This document shows positions 28,273-38,550 of a DNA stretch of 50,622 nucleotides, in pieces (position 1 is the stretch's first letter; each line of letters starts with the position of its first letter). The stretch is taken from NCBI RefSeq assembly GCF_002093625.1, contig NZ_MRWD01000042.1, positions 1 through 50,622 of the forward strand, written 5' to 3'. Below the pieces are notes generated by a model. That model ran no database searches, was not told the DNA's origin, and saw only the letters and a list, made by a program, of their open reading frames with translations. The position numbers were made by a program, and so were the translations under genes. The stretch comes from Rouxiella silvae. GTDB lineage: Bacteria > Pseudomonadota > Gammaproteobacteria > Enterobacterales > Enterobacteriaceae.

Positions 28273-29304
28273 TCAGGGAGTTAAGTTGCCGTTTATTACC
28301 CGCTGATACGCTAATTTTACTAACTCGATGTGTGAAGCCTGTGCGCTGCTGTGCAGATGCGCAAGCTCAGGCACGGCGACGAAAACAGGCTGACAGCGCG
28401 GATAATCTCGTATCCGCAGCTCGGGCTCGATAGAGGTAAAATAGGCCTGCGTCGGAATATCAAAACCCGCTGCGGCATGTACCGCCGCCGAATCACAGGT
28501 CAGCATCGCCGAGGCATGTTTGATCCACGCCAGAAAATGGCCCGTATCAGGCGAAAGATTTCTGATATCAATATATTGCGCGTGGTTCACATCGCCAAAT
28601 CCCAATACTGGTAGCGCGTACTGCTGCCACAGTTTTTCGATCACATGCGCGTGGACTTCGGCGGGAATAGTGCGGATTGGCGTGCTTGCCTGTGGGCAAA
28701 ACAGCACATAGTCTCTGTTATTCCATGGGGACGGTAGGCAAGGCAATGCCAACTCCTGTAGCCAAGTATTGCGTTTCCATTCATCGGGGATTTCTTTGGG
28801 ATCCACGCCTAGCGCAGTAAGAAAAAAATCAATCATCGGCAGCGTCGAAAAGTCGGGCCAGAACACGTGATTGCCAATATCAATGCGCACATCCCGCGCG
28901 TCAATCGCCTGCAATGAGAAAGGTAGAGGTCGACATTGAGTCACAATGCTGTCGGCAAGTCGATACAGTTGTTCAACGTAGTCAGGGGCTTTAGCAGGGC
29001 GGTAAAGGGTGGTAGCAAGCTGAGGATTCAAATACCGCAGTGCCCTAATGGCCGTTAGGCCGATAATCGAATCCCCAAGCGATACTCCCATTCCATTGAT
29101 AATATGCAGCCTGTGTTGTGACGCATAGTCCACGCTAAAAGGCCACTGTGAAGCGTTGGCCACGCCTATCTCTGGCGACATGGCGTAGTAATTGCCCCTA
29201 ATTTCCGCATCCTGTTCGAGACTGTAAGAGTCAAAAATCATGCCCTCCGCGTCAAGCAGGCTGCCGCGGTGGAAAAGAATATCGTTGTTGGCAAGTTTCA
29301 TCAT
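28273..29304 (-). CDS. GT9/heptosyltransferase-like protein
   Basis: 343 residues with a GT-B fold of the ADP-heptose transferase type (GT9). The N-terminal glycine loop and helix read MGVSLGDSIIGLTAIRALR (72-90), like the GDxxxTTPALRAL motif of heptosyltransferases. The C-terminal donor-site motif reads DSAAVHAAAGFDIP (271-284), like DTGxxHLAAALG. The first 65 residues, before the Rossmann start, are unlike LPS heptosyltransferases and mention no known domain. No LPS core genes are adjacent. It heads an operon with the GNAT gene and is divergent from the NEL effector-like gene across 145 bp. It could modify a surface glycan or a protein; no acceptor can be inferred. Confidence 0.65.
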   Translation of the reverse strand: MMKLANNDILFHRGSLLDAEGMIFDSYSLEQDAEIRGNYYAMSPEIGVANASQWPFSVDYASQHRLHIINGMGVSLGDSIIGLTAIRALRYLNPQLATTLYRPAKAPDYVEQLYRLADSIVTQCRPLPFSLQAIDARDVRIDIGNHVFWPDFSTLPMIDFFLTALGVDPKEIPDEWKRNTWLQELALPCLPSPWNNRDYVLFCPQASTPIRTIPAEVHAHVIEKLWQQYALPVLGFGDVNHAQYIDIRNLSPDTGHFLAWIKHASAMLTCDSAAVHAAAGFDIPTQAYFTSIEPELRIRDYPRCQPVFVAVPELAHLHSSAQASHIELVKLAYQRVINGNLTP

Positions 29305-29449
29305 TACCCAATAAATCAGCTTAGGCTCCGCGAAGTAAGCTCAAAAGCTTGTAAAATTAAGCGGAATTTGAAATTAACCGTATCAAACCTCACGCATACT
29401 GCCCTATTCATAATCTATAAATCCTTATCAGGGCAACAATTTTAATCCT

Positions 29450-31207
29450 ATGATCGCACCCAATGTTTATTCGAATTTACTCTCGGTCGCACTCAATTCG
29501 CCCTCATCTTCTCGGTCTCAGATAAATGCAGTGACGGGGCAGGAGAAAAGTCATGCCGATTATTTTTCAATTTGGGATGACTGGCAGAAAAAATCCAAAG
29601 AAGGGGCTGGCGAGCAGCGTGATGTTTGTGTGGCAAGAATGAAAGATTGTCTTCAAAGAAATACCGTTGAGTTGGAGATAAATGGGCTGGGGTTGACTGA
29701 GCTGCCGCCGGAACTGCCCCCCAATATCACTTTGCTTAACGCTATGGGCAACCGAGTCACGACGTTACCCGCAGTATGGCCCGCGGGAATAACTCGATTA
29801 GACGTAAGCTATAATCAGCTGACAGTGCTTTCGGCGCTGCCTGAGAAATTACGTAATTTGGATGCCTGTTTTAACCAGATTAATCACTTATCAGCGCTGT
29901 TACCGCACAAAATAATCATGCTCGACTTAAGTAACAATAATCTGGACGCGTTGCCTGAAACGTTACCGCCGTTTTTGAGAACGCTGTACGTCAATGACAA
30001 TATTATCCGTGACTTACCGGCTCACATCCCAATAACATTGAGACGTATTAACGCGAGTGAAAACCGTATCGTGGCACTGAAGGAGAACTATCCCCCGAGG
30101 TTAAGAATTTTAAACTTAAACGGCAACCTAATCTCCACACTCCCTGATAACATAAACTCATTGCCACGCCACTGCTCGATAAACCTCAATAACAACCCGC
30201 TAACCTATACGAGCTGCTTACGGCTGGAGTCGCTGGTACAGCAGCCGAGCCACCGTTCAGCCATCATCATATTCACGTCGCCCTATCTGCCCATTCTTAT
30301 GGGGCAAGAATCGCTGTTTGCAGAAGTCTCAGAATGGCTGCCGGAGGAGGGCAGGCGCCAAGTGGAGCCGAACTGGAACGCCATTGAGCTTGAGGAGAAC
30401 GCGCACGCATTTAAAATATTTTTGCGGCGATTAGGCAAAACTGAGAGCGTCAGGAAGGTGTCATCGTTTAAGCATCGAGTTGCAAGTTGGTTAGGAACCC
30501 TTGCATTGGATCCTGACCTGCGCAGAATGACGTTTTTGATAGCGAAAGGGGCGACCGAAAGCTGTGAAGATCGCGTGGCCTTGGCCTTCAATGATATGCA
30601 GAAAGCGCTCATCGTGAATCAGGTTGAAGGCGGTAAATATGACAACCGGTTGTCTGAATTAATTTTGCTAGGCCGAAAAATGTTTCGTCTTGAACAGCTC
30701 GAAATCATCGCGCAGGAAAAATTGGTCTCGTTGGCAAAAAAGAGTGACGTATTCATTGATGAAATTGACATTTACCTGGCCTATCAGGTGAAGCTGCGAA
30801 CCTCTCTTCAACTGACCTCATTCACCGATGAAATGATGTCTTTTGATGTGGCGAATATTACCTGTCTGGAACTTCTGTCAGCCTACGATCGCGTTATTAG
30901 AGCCGAGAATAACAACTTTCCACTGTGGTTCTCACAGTGGTCGGCATGGATATGTGCGATACAACGCATTGATAAACCTAGCTATGAACGCGCTGTTGAA
31001 CATAAGTATCAGGCACTAGAGACGATAACCCCTGAGAAATTGAACGAAGAACTGAAGCCACTTGGTCTGGAAAACGACCCAGATGCAGTGCGTGAGCAAG
31101 GAAAAAAAATCGCCGATGATTTCATCTCCGAGATTGATATGGCATTAACTCGAAAAGTGTTAGCGGCCAGCAATGCATTACAGTGGTTGAATACAAAGCG
31201 GGATTAA
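29450..31207 (+). CDS. LRR-NEL E3 ubiquitin ligase effector-like protein
   Basis: 585 residues with the architecture of IpaH, SspH and SlrP, type III effectors that ubiquitinate host proteins. N-terminus 1-35 is Ser-rich and unstructured, as in secretion signals. Residues 36-72 (YFSIWDDWQKKS, VARMKDCLQR) match the usual segment before the repeats. About eight bacterial leucine-rich repeats of 20-22 residues follow (LGLTELPPELPPNITLL, MLDLSNNNLDALPETLPP). A linker leads to the NEL domain (about 290-585) with catalytic Cys372 and Asp374 in ATESCEDRVALAFNDM, then DEIDIYLAYQVKLRTSLQL. All catalytic features look intact. No secretion genes, chaperone or Hrp-type promoter box are in the window. Base composition looks slightly lower in GC than frmA (by eye). 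The Shine-Dalgarno sequence is poor. Family firm, target unknown. Confidence 0.9.
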   Translation: MIAPNVYSNLLSVALNSPSSSRSQINAVTGQEKSHADYFSIWDDWQKKSKEGAGEQRDVCVARMKDCLQRNTVELEINGLGLTELPPELPPNITLLNAMGNRVTTLPAVWPAGITRLDVSYNQLTVLSALPEKLRNLDACFNQINHLSALLPHKIIMLDLSNNNLDALPETLPPFLRTLYVNDNIIRDLPAHIPITLRRINASENRIVALKENYPPRLRILNLNGNLISTLPDNINSLPRHCSINLNNNPLTYTSCLRLESLVQQPSHRSAIIIFTSPYLPILMGQESLFAEVSEWLPEEGRRQVEPNWNAIELEENAHAFKIFLRRLGKTESVRKVSSFKHRVASWLGTLALDPDLRRMTFLIAKGATESCEDRVALAFNDMQKALIVNQVEGGKYDNRLSELILLGRKMFRLEQLEIIAQEKLVSLAKKSDVFIDEIDIYLAYQVKLRTSLQLTSFTDEMMSFDVANITCLELLSAYDRVIRAENNNFPLWFSQWSAWICAIQRIDKPSYERAVEHKYQALETITPEKLNEELKPLGLENDPDAVREQGKKIADDFISEIDMALTRKVLAASNALQWLNTKRD

Positions 31208-31259
31208 TAGTTCGCTTGAATTTAGCTACACTTGTTGTTGCCAGTTATCAACAACAAAT

Positions 31260-31281
31260 ATACTATACCCCCCTATAGTAT
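31260..31281. promoter_or_regulatory. FrmR operator
   Basis: Perfect inverted repeat ATACTATA-CCCCCC-TATAGTAT ending 14 bp before frmR. This is the form of site bound by FrmR and related CsoR/RcnR repressors: AT-rich arms around a G/C run. Formaldehyde modification of FrmR should release it. Confidence 0.88.
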
Positions 31282-31295
31282 AAGAGACATCGCGA

Positions 31296-32745
<1,450 letters not shown>

Positions 32746-32759
32746 AATCTCCTGCGTTC

Positions 32760-32805
32760 TTGACGTTGCAGCGGTGGGTACCTTGGGTGTTTGCTGCAAC
32801 GTCAA
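32760..32805. terminator. Large inverted repeat between frmA and wzx
   Basis: Perfect 13-bp arms TTGACGTTGCAGC / GCTGCAACGTCAA around a 20-base loop, 15 bp after the frmA stop and 33 bp before the convergent wzx stop. There is no T-tract on either side, so it may be a terminator that works by structure, or another element. Confidence 0.45.
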
Positions 32806-32837
32806 TGCCTTTGGACAGTCGCCCACGGGCTAGCGTT

Positions 32838-34187
32838 TTACATCGCCGGCTGTAGGCCGGTGCTTTTTCTCAGGTCGCGTTTATACAGCACGTAGCGAAG
32901 AATATGTAAGACCACCAGGTTCAGCAACATGCGGAAGTTCCACGCGCTGGCCGCTCCAATTATTCCGTAATGATGGGTCATCCACGGCAGATAAATCACG
33001 TACATCGATAAATCGATAATTTCGCAGCAGGCAATAATCCACGGTTTACCGCTGGCCTGGATCCAGACAAAAGCCGGTTGAATAAGGCCATGCAGCAAGT
33101 AGCCCACCAAAAACATGGAGAAAATTATCCATGAATGCTCGGCAAAATCCGGATTGATCCACACCGACAAAAACCACTTCGAAAGAAAAATACCCGCCAC
33201 GGCCGGGATAATTAATATCGCAAAAATTCCCAGCATCACTTTATTAAAGTATGAATTAGCGCTGCGGACATCCTGCGCAATCTTAGTCACCAGCATGGGG
33301 AATAAAACGCCGCACACACTAACTGCCACAATCGCTAACCGCGAAACTACATCATACGGCGTAGTGTAATAGGCAAATACGCTGGCACCCACGATCCCGG
33401 CGACAAAGAATCGGTCAATATACAGCATGATCGGTGCAATGATATTGCCCACCGAAACCCAACCGCCGTATTTTGCCAACTCCAGTGCAATATGACGCGT
33501 GGGAGCGATGCTCATTAATGATATTGGCGTGACCTTGCGTATTTCGCTGCACATCATCAGATAAAACGCCACCGCCATAATACAACGCAGCAGGCAAAGT
33601 GAGAGCGTAATATAGAACAAATTCGGGGTATAAAAAGAGATAATCATCGGTACCAGATACATCAGTATCGAAAAGGGTGATTTACCGAGGCTTATTTTTT
33701 TAAAAGCACCAAAGGCTTCCATGACGCCGACAAAAATAGTTTGAGCAATAACAAACGGCAGGCTAAAGGCGACCACCTTCATGCTGGCGGCAATTTCATC
33801 GCGGATCTCTTGGTTTGACACGTTAAAGAAATGCGTGGCAATCCACTGACTTTTAAACCAAAACAGCGCCGATATCACCAATAGCACGCAGGTTATCATC
33901 AGCCAGCCGGTTTTCACCACCGTTAGCATGGCGCGGTCGTTTTTCTCATCCAGATATTTTCTGACCGAGTTGGTCACCGAGCGGGTAATACCGAAATCAA
34001 ACACAGTCATTGAGCCGATAAGAACAATGATCAGCGTAAGCACGCCAAAACGTTCCAGGCCTGTATGCCTCATTACCACCGGGATCATGATAATAGCGAC
34101 AATCACCGGCAGGGCGTACCCCAGCAGATTCCACGATATTTTACGTAAAAAATCGCTGCTGAATATCTTCGCTATGTATTGTTTCAT
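32838..34187 (-). CDS. wzx: Wzx-type polysaccharide repeat-unit flippase
   Basis: 449 residues from the ATG at 34187 (MKQYIAKIFSSDF); an upstream in-frame TTG would place the start inside the terminator's T-run. About 12 membrane segments, including LLGYALPVIVAIIMIPVVM and LERFGVLTLIIVLIG, with DFGITRSVTN typical of the MATE-like polysaccharide transport family. It should flip the undecaprenyl-linked repeat unit across the inner membrane. Last gene of the cluster, separated from wzc by a strong terminator, so it needs read-through or its own promoter. Convergent with frmA. Confidence 0.82.
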   Translation of the reverse strand: MKQYIAKIFSSDFLRKISWNLLGYALPVIVAIIMIPVVMRHTGLERFGVLTLIIVLIGSMTVFDFGITRSVTNSVRKYLDEKNDRAMLTVVKTGWLMITCVLLVISALFWFKSQWIATHFFNVSNQEIRDEIAASMKVVAFSLPFVIAQTIFVGVMEAFGAFKKISLGKSPFSILMYLVPMIISFYTPNLFYITLSLCLLRCIMAVAFYLMMCSEIRKVTPISLMSIAPTRHIALELAKYGGWVSVGNIIAPIMLYIDRFFVAGIVGASVFAYYTTPYDVVSRLAIVAVSVCGVLFPMLVTKIAQDVRSANSYFNKVMLGIFAILIIPAVAGIFLSKWFLSVWINPDFAEHSWIIFSMFLVGYLLHGLIQPAFVWIQASGKPWIIACCEIIDLSMYVIYLPWMTHHYGIIGAASAWNFRMLLNLVVLHILRYVLYKRDLRKSTGLQPAM

Positions 34188-34223
34188 GGTTAACGTTCTA
34201 TCCGGAAAGTCATGACGATTGAT

Positions 34224-34275
34224 CAAAAAAAATGCCAGTCTGGAAGTACCGTATAGCGGATACTTCCAGACTGGC
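34224..34275 (-). terminator. Strong terminator between wzc and wzx
   Basis: Perfect 15-bp arms GCCAGTCTGGAAGTA / TACTTCCAGACTGGC around a 12-base loop, followed on the minus strand by a run of T residues. It lies 22 bp after the wzc stop and ends just before wzx. Confidence 0.92.
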
Positions 34276-34297
34276 GTGAGACTAAACGTGGGAGACG

Positions 34298-36499
34298 TTA
34301 GTCTTTATCGATATGACGTTTGTATTCGTAAGTGTAGAACGCGTCATAGCTGTAGTTCTGGCTGTAGTAGTTCGCCGAGCGGCGTACGATGGCGTTCAGG
34401 ATACAGCCCTTCACGCTCACGCCACTTTGTTCCAGACGTTTAATACTGACTTCAATTTCCTTAACGGTGTTGAGCTCAAAGCGCGCAACCATCATGGTGG
34501 TACCGACTATCTGACCGATGATGCTGGCGTCAGTTACCGAAAGAACAGGCGGGGTATCGATAACGACAAGGTCATAGTTCTGGTTGGCCCACTCAAGTAA
34601 ATCCTCAAAACGCTTGCTGGTCAGAAGCTCTGCCGGGTTCGGCGGAGTACGGCCACGGGTTATCACTTGCAGCTCGGGAATTTCAGTCTCGTGCAGCACT
34701 TCTTCAATTGACTGCTGGCCCGAAAGCACCGTTGACAGACCGACGCGCGGGTTAAAGCCGAAATATTCATGCGCTGAGCCACGACGCATGTCCGCGTCAA
34801 TCAGCAGTACTTTTTTACCCGTCAGAGCAATAACGGCCGCCAGGTTGACAGAGATGAAGCTCTTACCTGCCTGAGGTACGGCACCGGTAATCATCAGAAT
34901 GTCGTTCTTCGCCTCAATCATGGCGAAGTGCAGGCTGGTACGCAGGCTACGCAGTGATTCTACGGTCAGGTCTGCTGGGTCGGTAATAGCGAGAACTTCG
35001 CGTGACTTCTTGGCCTTCTTGTTCTTCCCACCCAACGTATTGATGAATGGAATACTTGCTAAACGAGAAAGGTTGGTCGCGAAAGGTACGTTGGCGTAAA
35101 CGGTGATCCCTTGCTCTTCAAGCTCACGTGCCCCCTCAATACCGCGACGCATCATTATCTTCATGATAATAAAGATAACGGCCATCAAAGCACCCAGGAT
35201 AGCAGCCATGACTTCAATCAGACCAAATTTCGGGAAGACTGGAGCAATTTCAGACGTCGCGTGGTCAACGATACGTACGTCACCCACGGTACTGGCTTTA
35301 TTGATACCCAGCTCTTGCTGTTTGCGCAGCAACTGCATGAAGATCTCTTGTTGAGAGTCGACGTTACGCGTCAGGCGCATTAACTCTTGCTGAGTTTGAG
35401 GAAGCTGGCTGATTTTCTTGTTCAGCGCGGTTTTCTCATTCTCGAGCACTTTGCGCTGGTCGATAAGCGCGCGGTAGGTTGGATGCTCAGGCGTATAAAG
35501 CTGCGAGATCTCTGCTTCTTTAAAAGTCAGCTGATTCAGTGAGTTGTCCAGGTTGACCATGGTGTCGAGAGAGGAACGAATCTCGAGGTTCATGTCGACT
35601 GAATCACGCTGCATGCGGTAAGCGTTCAGCTTATCTTCTGAGGAATCAAGCTCGCTGCGCACCATCGGCAACTGTTGTTTAAGGAAGGCCAGGCTGTTTG
35701 CCGCTTCCTGCGAGTTACGCTCAACGTTCTGCAAAAGATAGTTGCTGGCAATGCTGTTAAGCACGGCCTGGTCGCGCTCTGGGTTTTCACCCTTGATACC
35801 AAGCTGGATAACGCCGGTGTCGATACCCGCATCCTGCACAGATAAGCTGTCGACCAGCCTGTCATAGGCATCGCGCATAGGAACTTTACGAACAGTAAAA
35901 ACACTGCCCGGAGCGGCATTCAGCGTATCAACGTTGATAGTAATATTGTTGGCGGACTGCTCTTGCCCGGTAGTACCCTGCAGCAGCGTCTTGTCATTAA
36001 AGCTTAAGGTGTAAGTATTCGGGCCAGTGACGGTGAAGACCAATAACTGATTAAGCATATTCGAAGGAACATCGAGTTTATTGATAGACAACGAGCTCAC
36101 CTGTTGGTGAGTCATTCGCGCCCATCCCTTACCAAATATTGGGAAGAAGTGTTCTTGATGTTCAATATCGAGATTTAGATCCTTGATGGTTTTGAATTGC
36201 ACCAGCTTGGATTTAATCAGTTTGATTTGTGCATCTGACTTAGGTTCGGCATTAGGCAGGAATTTGGAAATATCGCTAAGCAGCGCGTTCCCGCCGGTGC
36301 TTTCAACCTGCACCATGGCATCAGTACTGTAAATTGGCGTGGCGAAGAAGTAGAAAATTACGCCAAACACCATCATAACGGCTACGGTAATTGCTACCAG
36401 CCAACGATCGTCAAGTATTGCGCCATATAAGCGCCCCAAGTCCAGATTGTTGGAATTTTTCTCTATCTTGGCTAATGTTGCGTCTTGTTTTTCTGACAT
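34298..36499 (-). CDS. wzc: Tyrosine autokinase Wzc, polysaccharide copolymerase
   Basis: Inner-membrane protein of 733 residues that controls chain length and, with Wza, export of group 1-type polysaccharides. Wzz-like N-terminal region with membrane segments near 35-52 and 425-445 and a periplasmic coiled coil between them. Cytoplasmic BY-kinase: Walker A GAVPQAGKS (539-547), Walker A' LLIDADMRR (565-573), Walker B VVIDTPP (645-651), and a cluster of seven tyrosines near 711-726 (YYSQNYSYDAFYTYEY) as autophosphorylation sites. GGGA precedes the ATG. Unlike wza-wzb-wzc of E. coli it is at the far end of the cluster from wza, and no phosphatase gene accompanies it. A terminator follows. Confidence 0.93.
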   Translation of the reverse strand: MSEKQDATLAKIEKNSNNLDLGRLYGAILDDRWLVAITVAVMMVFGVIFYFFATPIYSTDAMVQVESTGGNALLSDISKFLPNAEPKSDAQIKLIKSKLVQFKTIKDLNLDIEHQEHFFPIFGKGWARMTHQQVSSLSINKLDVPSNMLNQLLVFTVTGPNTYTLSFNDKTLLQGTTGQEQSANNITINVDTLNAAPGSVFTVRKVPMRDAYDRLVDSLSVQDAGIDTGVIQLGIKGENPERDQAVLNSIASNYLLQNVERNSQEAANSLAFLKQQLPMVRSELDSSEDKLNAYRMQRDSVDMNLEIRSSLDTMVNLDNSLNQLTFKEAEISQLYTPEHPTYRALIDQRKVLENEKTALNKKISQLPQTQQELMRLTRNVDSQQEIFMQLLRKQQELGINKASTVGDVRIVDHATSEIAPVFPKFGLIEVMAAILGALMAVIFIIMKIMMRRGIEGARELEEQGITVYANVPFATNLSRLASIPFINTLGGKNKKAKKSREVLAITDPADLTVESLRSLRTSLHFAMIEAKNDILMITGAVPQAGKSFISVNLAAVIALTGKKVLLIDADMRRGSAHEYFGFNPRVGLSTVLSGQQSIEEVLHETEIPELQVITRGRTPPNPAELLTSKRFEDLLEWANQNYDLVVIDTPPVLSVTDASIIGQIVGTTMMVARFELNTVKEIEVSIKRLEQSGVSVKGCILNAIVRRSANYYSQNYSYDAFYTYEYKRHIDKD

Positions 36500-36704
36500 G
36501 TTAATCCCGCAATCAATTTGGTTATGGAATTTTGCTTAATAGGAATTTTTGTATAAACAAATGCTAGCAGCTCAGGGTGTAGCCAAACAGCCACTTCCGG
36601 CATAGGCCGTTTGCTTCAAGGGTATAAGTCGATATAAAGGTTCCTTTTCTTACCAACACTGGCTGATATTGTAGTATTTGCTGTCAGCATAATATTCCTA
36701 ACCC

Positions 36705-38450
36705 TTAGACGCGTAATATGTTGGCAACAAATTGCAGTTGGTCAACGGAGTCTTGCCTGACCTGGAAATCATATCCAGAGACTCGCCAGGCGAAAGCTGA
36801 CTGATTCCAAAGCACTGCTTGAGCGACCATCGGCTCCTTAACGGAAGGGTCCGAAGTGAGATTAACCAAAAACTCCCCTGCAACACCAAGTACATTAGTC
36901 TTGATGTAAACCTTATACAGATTTAACTCTTGAAGATAGCGGTCTTCAGGAAATTCATTCAGGCTAAATAGAGTGGTGAATTCTGATGAAGAGCGGCCTA
37001 TGACTTGTGCAGTACCGATACCTTCATATAAATGCGCCCCCATATAAAGTTTTTTCTGGAAATTAACATAGTCGGCGGTGATATTTGCAAAAGCGGTGTC
37101 ACTCTCTGCTCGGTTATAAAGTGCAAGAATAGTTCCTGAACTCGACACCCCCAAGCCACGTATATTATCGGTTAGCGCCGAAAAGCTGTTTTGTGCAGTA
37201 ATGAAAGAGGTGAACATTAAACTGCCATAAATACCGCTGCAGTAACCGATAGTGGCCTGTATTCGTGCAAAAGGCTCGCCTTCAAAATCGTGAAGAATAT
37301 CGATAAAGTTAGTGCCAGACTCATTATCGGCGGCGCGGTGTACCTCTAAAATCTTGCGTTTAATCGAAGATTTAGTGCTTGAGGTTAGCGTTTCACCCGC
37401 CGAATAACTGCTTTTACCCTCTGGAGCCGACACATCCCGTGGTTCCATAATGGCTACCCAGAATTGATGCTGGTCCTGGAATGCCGTGAGGATTTCACCG
37501 CTGCCCCGGCTCCCCTTAACCTTTGTTCCGCGCGTCAGGCCCTCAAGACTATCAACACGTAACATTGAAAGGTAGCGGCCATTATAGTCATGGTCACCGG
37601 CTATTTGGGCGTACTGTGAGCCACCTCGGAGCAGTATTCCCCCGTAGCGGTTGGCGGCAATAAACTTCACGTCTATTTTCCACGCTTCGGAGATGGGCGC
37701 GGTGCCTTTGGTGCCGCGTGAGAGATAAATGGCGAGCCAGTTATCGGTCCAAAAGTCGCCGGTAAGCTGCACCGAGGCATTGGGCCAAGTCTGTTCGCCA
37801 TTGGCAACCACTCTAATGCATTCTCGCGCATCACCGATATGAAGATGAGAAAGCGCGAATCCAGCACCGTTAGCGCGAATGCCGTCGGCACGACCGCCAC
37901 CGTTAAGCATATTAATGCGCAGATTCAATCCGCTGACCTGAACCTGATCGCCGATGATTATCATCGGCGTCGCGTCCCATAACGTGGTGTTGCGCGGCCA
38001 GTTTTTGCTGGCTACCAGGTGTGAAAGGCTTAAGTTAAGACCTTTATTACCTAATACTGCGCCTGACAGCACCACCGGTTTACTAATCTCATAGTTGCCG
38101 GTGCCGTAAACGTCGTGAATTCCTGCGTTAGCAGCAAATTCAACCGCGGCTCTAATCGCTGTACTCCAATCACCCGCCGCGCTGTTCTCATCGGCAAAGT
38201 CTTCAATGGTGATAAAGTTATAGAGTTTTGCGCCGACGGTACCTTTGCTATAGGGCTGCCTGACTCCGTAACCGGTAAGGCCTGCGCCAGTTTGGGTGGT
38301 TAACTCTTTCAATGAAGCGGCCGTGTTTAACTGCGCCTGAGCGGCCTGCGTGTGTTGGGTCGGTTGCGCGGCGTTTGCGCGTCCCCCCATCCAACCCGCC
38401 ACAGCTGAAGGCACCAGCCAACTAAATAACTTCCTGCGGGAAATAGTCAT
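36705..38450 (-). CDS. Tat-exported beta-helix protein of the EPS cluster
   Basis: 581 residues. The N-terminus (ISRRKLFSWLVPSAVAG, then ANAA) is a twin-arginine signal peptide. After about 60 residues a tail-spike-like entry follows (LYNFITIEDFADENSAAGDWST, AIRAAVEFAANAG), as in the pectate-lyase-3 and phage depolymerase families, and then short repeats suited to a right-handed beta-helix (MIIIGDQVQVSGLNLRI, DGIRANGAGFALSHLHIG). The last 250 residues have no family I recognise. It lies between fdtB and wzc in the operon. A comparable position and export signal are known for WcaM of colanic acid. Polysaccharide lyase, hydrolase or binding are possible; no catalytic residues can be assigned. 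Confidence 0.7.
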   Translation of the reverse strand: MTISRRKLFSWLVPSAVAGWMGGRANAAQPTQHTQAAQAQLNTAASLKELTTQTGAGLTGYGVRQPYSKGTVGAKLYNFITIEDFADENSAAGDWSTAIRAAVEFAANAGIHDVYGTGNYEISKPVVLSGAVLGNKGLNLSLSHLVASKNWPRNTTLWDATPMIIIGDQVQVSGLNLRINMLNGGGRADGIRANGAGFALSHLHIGDARECIRVVANGEQTWPNASVQLTGDFWTDNWLAIYLSRGTKGTAPISEAWKIDVKFIAANRYGGILLRGGSQYAQIAGDHDYNGRYLSMLRVDSLEGLTRGTKVKGSRGSGEILTAFQDQHQFWVAIMEPRDVSAPEGKSSYSAGETLTSSTKSSIKRKILEVHRAADNESGTNFIDILHDFEGEPFARIQATIGYCSGIYGSLMFTSFITAQNSFSALTDNIRGLGVSSSGTILALYNRAESDTAFANITADYVNFQKKLYMGAHLYEGIGTAQVIGRSSSEFTTLFSLNEFPEDRYLQELNLYKVYIKTNVLGVAGEFLVNLTSDPSVKEPMVAQAVLWNQSAFAWRVSGYDFQVRQDSVDQLQFVANILRV

Positions 38451-38550
38451 AAGGCGATACGACCCAAGGTTAGAGCCAGAATCACGATGTGATCATCTGG
38501 CGGGTTTTACATGTGCAAAGTCACACGTTATCGCTAAATGAGTCATGTAA

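Noticed and set aside
29305-29449. Hrp-box or PhoP-box type promoter for the effector gene
   Set aside because: No GGAACC-N15-CCAC pattern and no GTTTA direct repeats at the right spacing were found in the 145-bp region.
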